A stretch of 37,790 bases of DNA from a virus, in the IMG/VR virus record IMGVR_UViG_3300032053_000218, positions 1 to 37,790 of that record; one strand, given 5' to 3'. The notes below the pieces were generated by a model. It searched no databases. It was not told the origin of the DNA and worked only from the letters and a program-made list of their open reading frames with translations. Positions 30,622 through 37,790 of this stretch are shown piece by piece (positions within the stretch are counted from its first letter, which is position 1; every line of letters starts with the position of its first letter). The translations under genes and the position numbers were made by a program.

Positions 30622-31074
30622 ATGTCAATACCAACGATTGCAACAGGCATATCGGCCTTGTTGGGTGTGGGGGGAAGTCTTTTTGGCAAGAAAAAGAAGC
30701 CAACGGAGTATACGAGCACGAAGGCTCCGGCGGCACAGGGGTTGGAGAACTCCATCAATCAATACTATCAAAGCATGATGGGGAAACCTTCTCCGTATAC
30801 GCCCATGAATAGCCAGATGTTCCAGGGCGCGAACATCCTGTCTAATGCGTATGGGGGTGGGCCGTATCAGCACTACGGGATGCAACAGATGCCACAGGGT
30901 GGGATGCAGGGACAACCACAAATGCAGGGCATGATGCCTGGTATGCCCCCTGGTATGCCCCAGGGTGGCGGTGGTATGCCACAACTCCCACGGCAAATGG
31001 GTCAGGGTGGGATACCTCCGTGGCTTGCACAGATGGCAGCGGCAAAGGGTACGGGGGTTCCACAGAGACAATGA
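30622..31074 (+). CDS. Low-complexity virion/ejection protein, 150 aa
   Basis: Ribosome binding site GGAGGGAAAG. The N-terminus (MSIPTIATGISALLGVGGSLFGKKKK) has one hydrophobic segment with a Lys cluster, typical of small internal virion proteins that insert into membranes. From residue 75 on it is Gly/Met/Pro/Gln-rich, with GMPPGMPQGGGGMP and similar repeats, and expected to be disordered. It begins the run of six presumed ejection genes and overlaps the next by four bases. Confidence 0.55.
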   Translation: MSIPTIATGISALLGVGGSLFGKKKKPTEYTSTKAPAAQGLENSINQYYQSMMGKPSPYTPMNSQMFQGANILSNAYGGGPYQHYGMQQMPQGGMQGQPQMQGMMPGMPPGMPQGGGGMPQLPRQMGQGGIPPWLAQMAAAKGTGVPQRQ

Positions 31075-31259
31075 GAGACAGACTCGGGACGAGCAAGTGG
31101 CTTAACCTGCCGTCCAGAAACCCGACCCAGGCATACATGAGGCGTTTTGTGCGCAATCCATCACTGCCCCTAGAAACCGGATTTACCCGGATGAAGAAGG
31201 CGTGGGATGAAAATATGGCGAGTAAATTAAAGACGAAATACGACGAGTATTTTGAATAG
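31071..31259 (+). CDS. Hypothetical small basic protein, 62 aa
   Basis: Uses the ATG overlapping the previous TGA by four bases. The protein (MRDRLGTSKWLNLPSRNPTQ onward) is basic and aromatic, ends in a helix KKAWDENMASKLKTKYDEYFE, and has no known domain. Size and position are those of a small partner of neighbouring ejection proteins. Confidence 0.5.
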   Translation: MRDRLGTSKWLNLPSRNPTQAYMRRFVRNPSLPLETGFTRMKKAWDENMASKLKTKYDEYFE

Positions 31260-31268
31260 GAGGAAGTG

Positions 31269-31856
31269 ATGATGAATCAATTTGGTGATAGTGGCGGAGG
31301 CGGTGGTTATCGGCCCCCCGTCAGGCCGAATAGACCCCAGACCCAGGGTGTTCAGCGGCCTCGGCAACCCTATCCCGGAGGATCACAAGTGGGAAATGCT
31401 TACGGACAACAGTCGCATCCGAATATGCCGAGTATGCCCAGTCCATTCCCGAAAATGCCGTTTCCTGGAATGGGGGGAGGCGGGTTTCAGACAACCGCGC
31501 CGTTTGGTGTCGGGGGCATGGGCTTCTCCAATAATTTGGGGGGCGGGCAGGGTTATGGACAATTTCCGATACACAGTTCCATACAGTCGATGTACCAGCA
31601 ACCCATGATGGGGATTCCGGGGATGTTCGGCGGGGGCGGACCTCAATATGGGACAAATATTCAACCCATGCCGGGATACGGACAGCAACCCAATCTTTCG
31701 GCAAATAGACTTACCGGAAACCCCTATATGCCTCAACCCCAACAGCCCCTTCCACAGCCACAACAAATGCCGAATAATCCCCATAATCCTTACCAAAGTA
31801 GTCAGGGTTGGAATCCTCCGGGGCAGTTCCCCGGCGGGAGATTTCCAGCTTATTGA
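31269..31856 (+). CDS. Gly/Pro/Gln/Met-rich disordered virion protein, 195 aa
   Basis: Start at ATG 31269, five bases after GGAGG; a GTG three bases upstream would add one residue. The whole chain is low complexity: RPNRPQTQGVQRPRQPYPGG, PNMPSMPSPFPKMPFPGMGGGG, PQPQQPLPQPQQMPNN. There is no predicted folded domain. It is flanked by a similar protein upstream and a related Gln/Asn/Gly-rich one downstream. Such chains suggest a filling or flexible role inside the capsid or during ejection. No function assigned. Confidence 0.55.
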   Translation: MMNQFGDSGGGGGYRPPVRPNRPQTQGVQRPRQPYPGGSQVGNAYGQQSHPNMPSMPSPFPKMPFPGMGGGGFQTTAPFGVGGMGFSNNLGGGQGYGQFPIHSSIQSMYQQPMMGIPGMFGGGGPQYGTNIQPMPGYGQQPNLSANRLTGNPYMPQPQQPLPQPQQMPNNPHNPYQSSQGWNPPGQFPGGRFPAY

Positions 31857-31865
31857 GGCAATAAA

Positions 31866-32804
31866 ATGATAGATACAAGCAAATTTAACACACCGGACTC
31901 ATGGGGGGGTACGGTGCGGGATAAAAGCAATCCGATCACGAATCCGCCTACGGGGACCGTCCCTGCGGGCGGACAACAAGACCCCTACGCCTCATTTACG
32001 ATGCCGCAACAGACCTTCAATGCTCCGGGCATGGATCAGTGGTCTAAGGCGGCAGACCTATATGGGTATGCATCTGCTCCGCAGGCGGCACCGACGGCGT
32101 GGGGTACGGCTGAGAATGCCTATAATCAGATGTTACCCGGCGGCCAACCCGTAGATGTTACGGGATGGTGGAATGCACAGCAACCCGTATTCCAAACCCA
32201 GATGTCTGATTATGCAAAGCAGGCGGCTGAACAGGCCGGGATGGGTGGGATGAGATGGTCAAGTCCCCTGCTTACAAACATAGCCGAACAGACGGGTCGC
32301 GGACTTCAGAATTTGACGGCTGATTTTGCGGGTAGGCAAATTAGTGCGGACGAGGCGGCACGACAGAGGATGATGGAATCCATGACCGGTTTATCTAATC
32401 TTGGTCAAGGTCAGGCCAATCTTGGATTAGCGAATACGGCTAATATGTTTACGGGCGCGGGTGGTCTTGCTAATATCGGGTCTTTGCAGTTCCAGGCCCC
32501 GATGCAGGCGGCGCAGGCACTACAGCAAAGTGGAAATAATATGTTCAACCAACAGTCCAACATGATGAATCAGATGTATAACCCACCGTGGATGCAGGGG
32601 GCATTACAGGCCAGCGGTCAGTCTGCCTACGGAACACCGCAAACATATCAACCTAGTTTCGGGGAGAACATGTTGGGGATTGCCGGACAACTTTTGCCGT
32701 ATGCTAATTTCGGGGGTAGTCCTAGCGGCGGGTATACTCCGACTACTAATCCGTACATGCAACCGAATGCGCCGAATAATATGGCATCTACCTGGACATA
32801 TTAA
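31866..32804 (+). CDS. Putative DNA-ejection / internal virion protein, 312 aa
   Basis: GAGGCAATAAA before the ATG. The N-terminal 90 residues are disordered with Gly/Pro/Asn. Residues 105-245 are helical and rich in Ala/Gln/Gly/Asn/Met (YAKQAAEQAGMGG, IAEQTGRGLQNLTADFAGRQIS, MQAAQALQQSGNNMFNQQSNMM), the composition of P22 gp7/gp16/gp20-like ejection proteins, which are Ala/Gln-rich helices that form a channel across the envelope. The C-terminus is Pro/Asn/Tyr-rich. The call rests on composition and neighbours. Confidence 0.6.
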   Translation: MIDTSKFNTPDSWGGTVRDKSNPITNPPTGTVPAGGQQDPYASFTMPQQTFNAPGMDQWSKAADLYGYASAPQAAPTAWGTAENAYNQMLPGGQPVDVTGWWNAQQPVFQTQMSDYAKQAAEQAGMGGMRWSSPLLTNIAEQTGRGLQNLTADFAGRQISADEAARQRMMESMTGLSNLGQGQANLGLANTANMFTGAGGLANIGSLQFQAPMQAAQALQQSGNNMFNQQSNMMNQMYNPPWMQGALQASGQSAYGTPQTYQPSFGENMLGIAGQLLPYANFGGSPSGGYTPTTNPYMQPNAPNNMASTWTY

Positions 32805-32818
32805 TGGAGGCTTAAACC

Positions 32819-33859
32819 ATGCCATACAATAGGTATCAATCAATTCAGGGATATGATCCAAGTCCGCAGGAAGCAAACTGGCTTGGCGGGATGGCGTATA
32901 ACCCATATAGTTCGGGGACGGACTTCGGGTTTGCGTTAAGGAATACGCTGAATAACTTACTCGCCCATAAACAGGGGCAGGAGGAACAAAGAAGGGCGGA
33001 ACAAGAACAACGTAGAAAAGCTGGCGTTGAGGAAAGGAAACTTGGTTTTGAACAGTGGCGCGTAGATTTAGAAGCACGGCGGTTGGCGGACGAAGAGGCC
33101 GAAAGACAAAGGAAGTTATTGGAACCATCTCCATATGAAATTAAGGTTAAGGAAATTTGGTCGGCTAACCCAACATGGACGGAAGGGCAAGTCAGAAACA
33201 AGGCCTTGGGGCTTGAGACACTCGAAGAGAAAGCGGCAAAAATAAAAAGTACACTAGAGCTTGAACACGGAAAAGCAGACATCGAGGTTGCACATCGGGC
33301 ACCGAGGGAGCCAAGAGAACCCAGTGAAACCCGATTGAGATACGCGGAGATTGACAAGGCCGTTACAAGCGGTTGGATGACCCCGCGAGAGGGTGCGATG
33401 GAAAAGATTAGGGCCGCCAAGGATAATGTGAACGTGACTAAAACTACTACCGCAAGACAAGCAAATTCAGGATTGGTAGCCAAGGCCCGCAGTGATTCCT
33501 TTAATGCTGTGGGAATAGATGGGAATGAGAAGAAATATAAAGAATATCTTAGAAAAATGATTGAGGATAGTGGTGGGCAACCCCCATTTAGCCCAGAGGG
33601 TTATCGGTTAGATATGTCTCCAAAGTATACGGTGTCTACACTTAACCTAGAAGATGAGGTTGCCGATGCCAATGACCAGGATACAGTAGATTTATACGAT
33701 GAAATGTATAGGAAATTTAAAGAAGACTTATTGCCAGCATACCGAAGTTTCGTGAATTTCATGGCGGCAAAAGATGAGCTTGCCATGCTTATTAAGGGAA
33801 GTAAACTATTCGACAAGAATCAATTAAAGAGATGGTTTGAACTATACGGCGAGGAATAA
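32819..33859 (+). CDS. Coiled-coil internal virion/ejection protein, 346 aa
   Basis: GGAGG is 12 bases before the ATG. Residues about 40-130 are a long Arg/Glu/Gln-rich coiled coil (GQEEQRRAEQEQRRKAGVEER, then WRVDLEARRLADEEAERQRK). The rest is charged and helical with EVADANDQDTVDLYDEMYRKF near residue 280. It follows the Ala/Gln-rich protein and precedes the 829-residue protein, a trio reminiscent of the three ejection proteins of P22- and T7-type phages. No enzymatic motif. Confidence 0.6.
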   Translation: MPYNRYQSIQGYDPSPQEANWLGGMAYNPYSSGTDFGFALRNTLNNLLAHKQGQEEQRRAEQEQRRKAGVEERKLGFEQWRVDLEARRLADEEAERQRKLLEPSPYEIKVKEIWSANPTWTEGQVRNKALGLETLEEKAAKIKSTLELEHGKADIEVAHRAPREPREPSETRLRYAEIDKAVTSGWMTPREGAMEKIRAAKDNVNVTKTTTARQANSGLVAKARSDSFNAVGIDGNEKKYKEYLRKMIEDSGGQPPFSPEGYRLDMSPKYTVSTLNLEDEVADANDQDTVDLYDEMYRKFKEDLLPAYRSFVNFMAAKDELAMLIKGSKLFDKNQLKRWFELYGEE

Positions 33860-33860
33860 G

Positions 33861-36350
33861 ATGCCACTCGATGAATACGGGAACGAAATCCAAGAGGAGG
33901 AAGAGCCTCAACCCGTTCTCCCCGAGAGGAAGAATAAGTATGCCGGACTTTGGGACGTGCCGGGTTTGCCCACGTCTCCCCAGGTAGACACCGTTACCGG
34001 GGAACCGCTCAAGAAGAACAAGTATTCCGGTATATGGGATTCCGCGCCAACACCGCCGCCCATGCCCCCGAAGAAATCCCCGCGAGAGATGATGGAACTG
34101 GCTATTAAGGCCGGAAGGATTCCATCTACTAATATCGTTAAGGATTTAATTAAAAAGTATAGTGATCCGGAATACATCGCAAGGGTTGATACTGCCGAGC
34201 ATTTTAAAAAGACCGTATCGAACCTTGCTAAATCGGCGAAAGGTCTTGTTCCAGGATTGGTTACATTGGCCGACAAGACGGTTGGTGCGATAAGTCGTCC
34301 CGGCCACGACATCATGGAACGGGGTATGGAACAGGTCGCCGCACAGAAGGCCAAAGAGATGGGCATGGAACCGCAGGCGAATCGGGTGGGCGGGGCATTG
34401 GAACCATTAAAGAACATGGCCGATCTTGCTCTTTGGGCACCGAAATTAATTGCCGATGTTATTAAAGACCCCATCGGGACGGTTGAGAACAGGCCACTTG
34501 ATATTGTAATGCTGGCGGCGGGTGGGGCTTTACACAAGGGACTTAAGAGGACAAGGGAAGTGGTTGCGCCAAAACAACCCATCCCCGACGTCGCCGGAGT
34601 AATCCCCAAGGAACAGATGCCCGCTATTCCGGGGCCGGGTGAGGTTAAGGGTCTGGGGATAGAGTTCGTTGACGATGCGGGTCGCCCCATCAGTCGTGCC
34701 GAAGCATTCCGTGGCAAACAGGCAAGAATAGAACCATCCGCAGAAGGACCGGGCAAGATAAAGATGGTTGTGGCCCCACCCCCAGAAGTGGCAGAACAAC
34801 CGCCAATGGTTAGGGACTTTTTTGAAAAAATCAAAGAGGCCAAACGGCTCACGCCAAAACAAAAAAATCTTTACAGTATTGAACGGAGGAAACGACTTGC
34901 ACGGGCGATGGAGGCGGGCAGAAAGATAGGCGGTAGGGCTGGATATGAAGCTCAACAAAAAGCCCTGAGTGGTTTATTGGAGCGCGTTGATTTCGAACCC
35001 CTGAAACTAACCCCCGAACATGCCGACGCCTTATTCCAATACATAGAAGATAGTCCCGCCGTTTTGGGGTTTGAAAAGATTGCGACCAAGAATGGACTAA
35101 TGAAAATGTTGGGAGAAAAAGGCGCGGGAATACCCCAACCAAAAGAACTTTCGCTTCTTAAAGACGTATTCGGGCCAGAAATTACGACGACCACAATTGG
35201 TGGAAAACCGTGGTGGATGCGGGCATGGGAACTTGGTATTGATACTATAGGTATTTCTCGGGCGGCCATTACTTCAGCTGATCTATCATTTGGTCTTCGG
35301 CAAGGAATAATGTATATGGCCCGACACCCAATTAAGTTTTTGAAAGATTTTCCCAAACAATTTAAATGGTTTTTTAGCGACAAGGCATCTAAAATAGTTT
35401 TGGATGATATACGAACCCGAGAAAATTATCCCCTAGCAAGAGAGGCCGGGTTGGATATTATCGGGAAAGAGGAACCATTTCAATCTAGATTTGCCGAGAA
35501 AATTCCAATAATAAAAGAATCTAGCCGTGCCTATACCACCTTTGCATCAAAAATGCGGATGGATGCCTTTGACAGTAGAATTGAAAATCTTCAGAGGATG
35601 GGTATTAACCTGCATGAGAACTTAGAATTAGCCAAGAAAGAGGCGATGCTTATTAATACGGTAACAGGCCGCGGTCAACTCAAACGACTTGCCCCAATAC
35701 AAAAAGAAATTAACGCCGCCTTCTTTTCTCCGCACCTGGCTCTGTCAAGACTCAACATGTTGAACCCTATTTGGTATATCAAACTTCCGAAACTTACTAG
35801 GATAGAGGCATTAAAATATGCGGCATCGTTTGCTTCTTACGGAGCCGTCATGTTGGGGTTGGCAACGGTAGCCGGTCTAAAGGTTGGATGGGAACCGACA
35901 AGTGCAGATTTTTTAAAAATAAAAATTGGCGATACTCGCATTGATCCCTTTGGGGGATTCTCTCAATATATAAGACTCTTTTTTCAGCTGAAAGAAAATA
36001 AAATTACCAGCTCTACTTCGGGTAAAGTGATGAAGCTTGGAGAGGGATATAAACCGACAACTCGATTTGATCTCTTGTTCCGGTTTGGTGAGGCCAAGGA
36101 AGCCCCCGCATTCTCATTCGCCACGGGTTTTTTAAAGGGACAGAACTGGATCGGAGAAAAGTTCGAGTTGGGAAAAGAGACTACCAATCGGTTTGTTCCT
36201 ATGGTGATTCAAGATTTTGTTGATCTCTATAAAGAAGAACCCGACCTGTTACCGTTGGGGTTTCTTGGGATATTTGGAATCGGCATACAAACCTATGGTC
36301 CGAACTCTTATAAGAAACGGCATGGACAAAGGACGAGTTTGCAATGGTAA
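33861..36350 (+). CDS. Large internal virion / ejection protein with LPD38-like C-terminal region, 829 aa
   Basis: ATG 33861 follows GAGGAATAAG. The first 70 residues are Pro-rich and contain two repeats, KNKYAGLWD (24-31) and KNKYSGIWD (52-60). Residues 130-370 are mixed charged segments with a possible hydrophobic helix (ADLALWAPKLIADVI). Around 598-640 the sequence NTVTGRGQLKRLAPIQKEIN then AAFFSPHLALSRLNMLNP, and around 685-710 IKIGDTRIDPFGGFSQYIRL, match a C-terminal module I remember from large polyvalent proteins (LPD38) of phages. It likely enters the host with the DNA. A hydrophobic helix at about 655-672 precedes that segment. Confidence 0.65.
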   Translation: MPLDEYGNEIQEEEEPQPVLPERKNKYAGLWDVPGLPTSPQVDTVTGEPLKKNKYSGIWDSAPTPPPMPPKKSPREMMELAIKAGRIPSTNIVKDLIKKYSDPEYIARVDTAEHFKKTVSNLAKSAKGLVPGLVTLADKTVGAISRPGHDIMERGMEQVAAQKAKEMGMEPQANRVGGALEPLKNMADLALWAPKLIADVIKDPIGTVENRPLDIVMLAAGGALHKGLKRTREVVAPKQPIPDVAGVIPKEQMPAIPGPGEVKGLGIEFVDDAGRPISRAEAFRGKQARIEPSAEGPGKIKMVVAPPPEVAEQPPMVRDFFEKIKEAKRLTPKQKNLYSIERRKRLARAMEAGRKIGGRAGYEAQQKALSGLLERVDFEPLKLTPEHADALFQYIEDSPAVLGFEKIATKNGLMKMLGEKGAGIPQPKELSLLKDVFGPEITTTTIGGKPWWMRAWELGIDTIGISRAAITSADLSFGLRQGIMYMARHPIKFLKDFPKQFKWFFSDKASKIVLDDIRTRENYPLAREAGLDIIGKEEPFQSRFAEKIPIIKESSRAYTTFASKMRMDAFDSRIENLQRMGINLHENLELAKKEAMLINTVTGRGQLKRLAPIQKEINAAFFSPHLALSRLNMLNPIWYIKLPKLTRIEALKYAASFASYGAVMLGLATVAGLKVGWEPTSADFLKIKIGDTRIDPFGGFSQYIRLFFQLKENKITSSTSGKVMKLGEGYKPTTRFDLLFRFGEAKEAPAFSFATGFLKGQNWIGEKFELGKETTNRFVPMVIQDFVDLYKEEPDLLPLGFLGIFGIGIQTYGPNSYKKRHGQRTSLQW

Positions 36351-36547
36351 AACAAACAAGATTTAAGATAGTCATTATTGGTCTGGCCTTTGGGTTAGTC
36401 GAGGGTATTGCCAAAGTTATGTTCCCGACGTTTCCTATCGTTGAGACATTCGGGTTTCAGGCGGCGATTGTCGGGGCGTATTTGACAGTGAGGACGTTCA
36501 GTAACGTTAAGGGGATGGAAAAAGAGAATGGCAAAAAACCTGATTAA
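36344..36547 (+). CDS. Holin-like protein with two membrane segments, 67 aa
   Basis: Starts within the last codons of the previous gene and carries FKIVIIGLAFGLVEGIAKVMF (7-27) and FGFQAAIVGAYLTVRTF (36-52), followed by a charged tail SNVKGMEKENGKKPD. Two short membrane helices with a charged C-terminus resemble class II holins. It overlaps the next gene, a spanin-like protein, by 20 bases. Holin identity is inferred from size, topology and location beside the lysis genes. Confidence 0.55.
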   Translation: MVKQTRFKIVIIGLAFGLVEGIAKVMFPTFPIVETFGFQAAIVGAYLTVRTFSNVKGMEKENGKKPD

Positions 36548-37166
36548 GTATGGGGTGATTGGCGCGGCGGTACTCATTGTCACCATTCTATTCCTTCGTT
36601 CATGTTTCCTGTATGATCAGAACTCTTTGATCAAGGGTCGCTACAAAGAACTCCAGAAGATTACCGATGCCGACCACTCCACGCTGACCAAGGAGATTGC
36701 CTCCCAGTATAAAATCATCAAGGACAAAACCAAAGAGATAGCCGATCTACTTGCCAGTGCCGGAAAACCTACCGAAGCCGAAAAGGAAAAGGATGCGGTA
36801 ATCGTCGCAAAAGAAAAGGAAATTGCTCGATTGAAAGCCCTGGGGAACTATAAGGCGGCACTCGAACAGTCGCAAGCCGAGAATAAGGCGTGGTCTGAGA
36901 AGTTCACGCTTGCTGAGGAACGGCACAAGAAAGACCTGTTTGACCTTAACGCTAAATGGGCGGCGAAGTTTGATGCCCAAGTTGTTATTGGTAATGATTG
37001 GAAGAAAGACAGGGACAACGAAAACAGACTTCGGTTACTGGCCGAGAAACGCATCGGCAAACTTGAGAGTAGTCTGCGGTGGAGCAAGTTCTGGAAAGCG
37101 GGTACGACTCTATTAGCGGTTGTCGGGGGCGGGTATATCGTCTATGACTTAATAAGGGGGAAGTAA
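36528..37166 (+). CDS. Spanin-like protein, N-terminal anchor plus coiled coil, 212 aa
   Basis: The N-terminus YGVIGAAVLIVTILFLRSC (8-26) is a membrane anchor; residues 35-185 are a long coiled coil (KELQKITDADHSTLTKEI; EKDAVIVAKEKEIARLKAL; ESSLRWSKFW), as in Rz-type inner-membrane spanins. A second hydrophobic segment (AGTTLLAVVGGGYIVYDLI) lies at 190-207, which is unusual for Rz and would make the protein anchored at both ends. The expected job is to bridge the inner and outer membranes after the holin acts. No separate small lipoprotein (Rz1) was seen. Confidence 0.55.
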   Translation: MAKNLIKYGVIGAAVLIVTILFLRSCFLYDQNSLIKGRYKELQKITDADHSTLTKEIASQYKIIKDKTKEIADLLASAGKPTEAEKEKDAVIVAKEKEIARLKALGNYKAALEQSQAENKAWSEKFTLAEERHKKDLFDLNAKWAAKFDAQVVIGNDWKKDRDNENRLRLLAEKRIGKLESSLRWSKFWKAGTTLLAVVGGGYIVYDLIRGK

Positions 37167-37167
37167 A

Positions 37168-37410
37168 ATGATGAACCATCACCGGGATTTCCAAATTCAA
37201 AACCCCGATCAGTTCCAGGGATACATCCAACGCGCAGTCGAGGACATTGACCAAAACCTAGAAGAGCTTAATGAAAAAATCACTGGCTGTTCAAGACAGA
37301 TTGCGTCATTAAGATGGAAGGTAGCCGGTATTGGCGGCACGGTGGCGGTTATCGTATCCCTGGTAATGTCATTATTGAATGGGTTTTTCCAACATCTTAT
37401 AAAGAAATGA
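37168..37410 (+). CDS. Small membrane-anchored protein, XhlA-like, 80 aa
   Basis: A charged helical N-terminus (MMNHHRDFQIQNPDQFQGYI, then AVEDIDQNLEELNEKITG) is followed by a C-terminal hydrophobic helix WKVAGIGGTVAVIVSLVMSLLNGF (50-73). This is the topology of hemolysin XhlA-type proteins that assist phage lysis. GGGGAAG lies before the ATG. It is flanked by spanin- and holin-like genes. Assignment is from topology only. Confidence 0.5.
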   Translation: MMNHHRDFQIQNPDQFQGYIQRAVEDIDQNLEELNEKITGCSRQIASLRWKVAGIGGTVAVIVSLVMSLLNGFFQHLIKK

Positions 37411-37423
37411 AAAGGAAACCACC

Positions 37424-37564
37424 ATGAACATCATCCAAGAGTATTTAGCCATTCAATTCGCCCTGAAACTACAACTCTCGCCCCTGAGCATTGGTTGCCT
37501 ACTCGTGCTCGGATTCTGTTTCCTTGTTGCGTGGCGATGGTTTAAGGGCCGGATAAACAAATAG
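37424..37564 (+). CDS. Small membrane peptide, 46 aa
   Basis: A 46-residue peptide starting MNIIQEYLAIQFALKLQL, with AAGGAAACC just before the ATG. Residues 20-38 (PLSIGCLLVLGFCFLVAWRWF) form one membrane helix, with a basic C-terminal tail KGRINK. It probably belongs to the lysis group as a holin partner or antiholin; this is inference. Confidence 0.5.
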   Translation: MNIIQEYLAIQFALKLQLSPLSIGCLLVLGFCFLVAWRWFKGRINK

Positions 37565-37570
37565 TCTTAC

Positions 37571-37790
37571 ATGAGAACCAAGAAGGCAGACACGCTTGCT
37601 GAGTGGCGCAAGACAAACTTTGCGGAGACCCAGAAGTGCCTAGAGGTTGCCAAGGCCATACGAGATGACCCTGAAGCTACCAATAAAGATCGTATTGAGA
37701 GCATCAAGGCCATAGCCCGGATGCTTGGTTCGCTTGCGCCGGAGCGGATAGCAACCCCGAAGGGGACAGCCGGAGATGAGACCAAGGAAT
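37571..37790 (+). CDS. Partial gene, possible terminase small subunit (N-terminal 73 residues)
   Basis: The frame is open to the window edge. The start ATG follows the previous stop by six bases; no strong site is visible. The protein begins MRTKKADTLAEWRKTNFAE and continues with helical segments (CLEVAKAIRDDPEATNKDRIESIKAIARMLG, in parts), and SLAPERIATPKG. The DPEATNKDRIESIKAIARMLG-type helix, and location at the end of the lysis block with no terminase seen elsewhere, fit a small terminase subunit, but similar helices occur in unrelated proteins. The large subunit would be expected next. Confidence 0.45.
   Translation, partial: MRTKKADTLAEWRKTNFAETQKCLEVAKAIRDDPEATNKDRIESIKAIARMLGSLAPERIATPKGTAGDETKE

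Noticed and set aside
33908-34852. 314-residue minus-strand frame opposite the large ejection protein
   Set aside because: Antisense shadow: Ser/Thr/Gly/Pro-rich, no ribosome binding site, no minus-strand promoter nearby.
1-37790. tRNA genes or CRISPR arrays
   Set aside because: No T-arm GTTCRANNC with matching cloverleaf, and no regularly spaced repeats of 20-40 bases, were seen by eye; a tRNA scan would be needed to exclude divergent ones.
1-37790. Anti-phage defence island, CRISPR-associated genes or toxin-antitoxin pair
   Set aside because: No nuclease, helicase, reverse transcriptase or toxin motifs seen; the small minus-strand genes lack recognisable toxin or antitoxin features.

Overview
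The window looks like the inside of a tailed double-stranded DNA phage genome, most likely short-tailed (podovirus-like), rather than host chromosome. The late genes run portal, small protein, scaffold-like protein, capsid accessory protein, major capsid protein, small structural proteins, head-tail adaptor, P22 gp10-like tail protein, fibres, lysis enzymes, then a block of low-complexity and coiled-coil proteins typical of DNA-ejection proteins. I see no tail tube, sheath or tape-measure gene, and no tRNA, rRNA or CRISPR array. The host cannot be named; strong AGGAGG-type ribosome binding sites, sigma-70-like promoters and DnaA boxes point to an ordinary bacterium. Both edges cut genes, so this is a fragment; the large terminase and polymerase genes are probably outside it.

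Layout. (1) 1-3343: small, tightly packed minus-strand genes, mostly of unknown function, with three Cys-pair proteins and a short sliding-clamp-like protein. Two nearly identical TTGACA/TATATT promoters (1149-1177 and 3367-3394) drive this arm. A 400-base gap (1543-1944) holds five DnaA-box-like TTTCCACA/TTATCCACA sites followed by a very AT-rich stretch and looks like a replication origin. (2) 3344-4320: a gene-free divergent region with a perfect DnaA box, a switch from C-rich to G-rich on the plus strand, short direct repeats and a plus-strand extended -10 promoter. (3) 4321-11617: small plus-strand genes, then the head module. The portal gene is interrupted in frame by a 330-residue intein with a LAGLIDADG-type endonuclease. 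(4) 11618-18631: neck and tail module, including a GroES-like co-chaperonin, an adaptor, two tandem paralogues and a gp10-like protein. (5) 18646-28040: receptor-binding/fibre region, with a fibre fused to a glycosidase-like domain and an FN3 domain, and an inserted sugar/methyl-modification cassette (methyltransferase, glycosyltransferase, second SAM-dependent enzyme) lying between two fibre-like proteins that share their N-terminus. (6) 28040-30612: a run of enzymes (permuted papain-like hydrolase, trypsin-like protease, M15 peptidase, GNAT acetyltransferase). (7) 30622-36350: presumed ejection proteins. (8) 36344-37564: membrane proteins resembling holins and a spanin. (9) 37571-end: start of a gene that could be a small terminase subunit.

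How it fits together: the minus arm is probably early and replication-linked, the plus arm late. Most plus-strand genes overlap or are a few bases apart, so the late region is probably transcribed as long units, with one convincing internal terminator (11661-11690) after the major capsid gene. All functional names come from reading translated motifs by eye; no database search was run.
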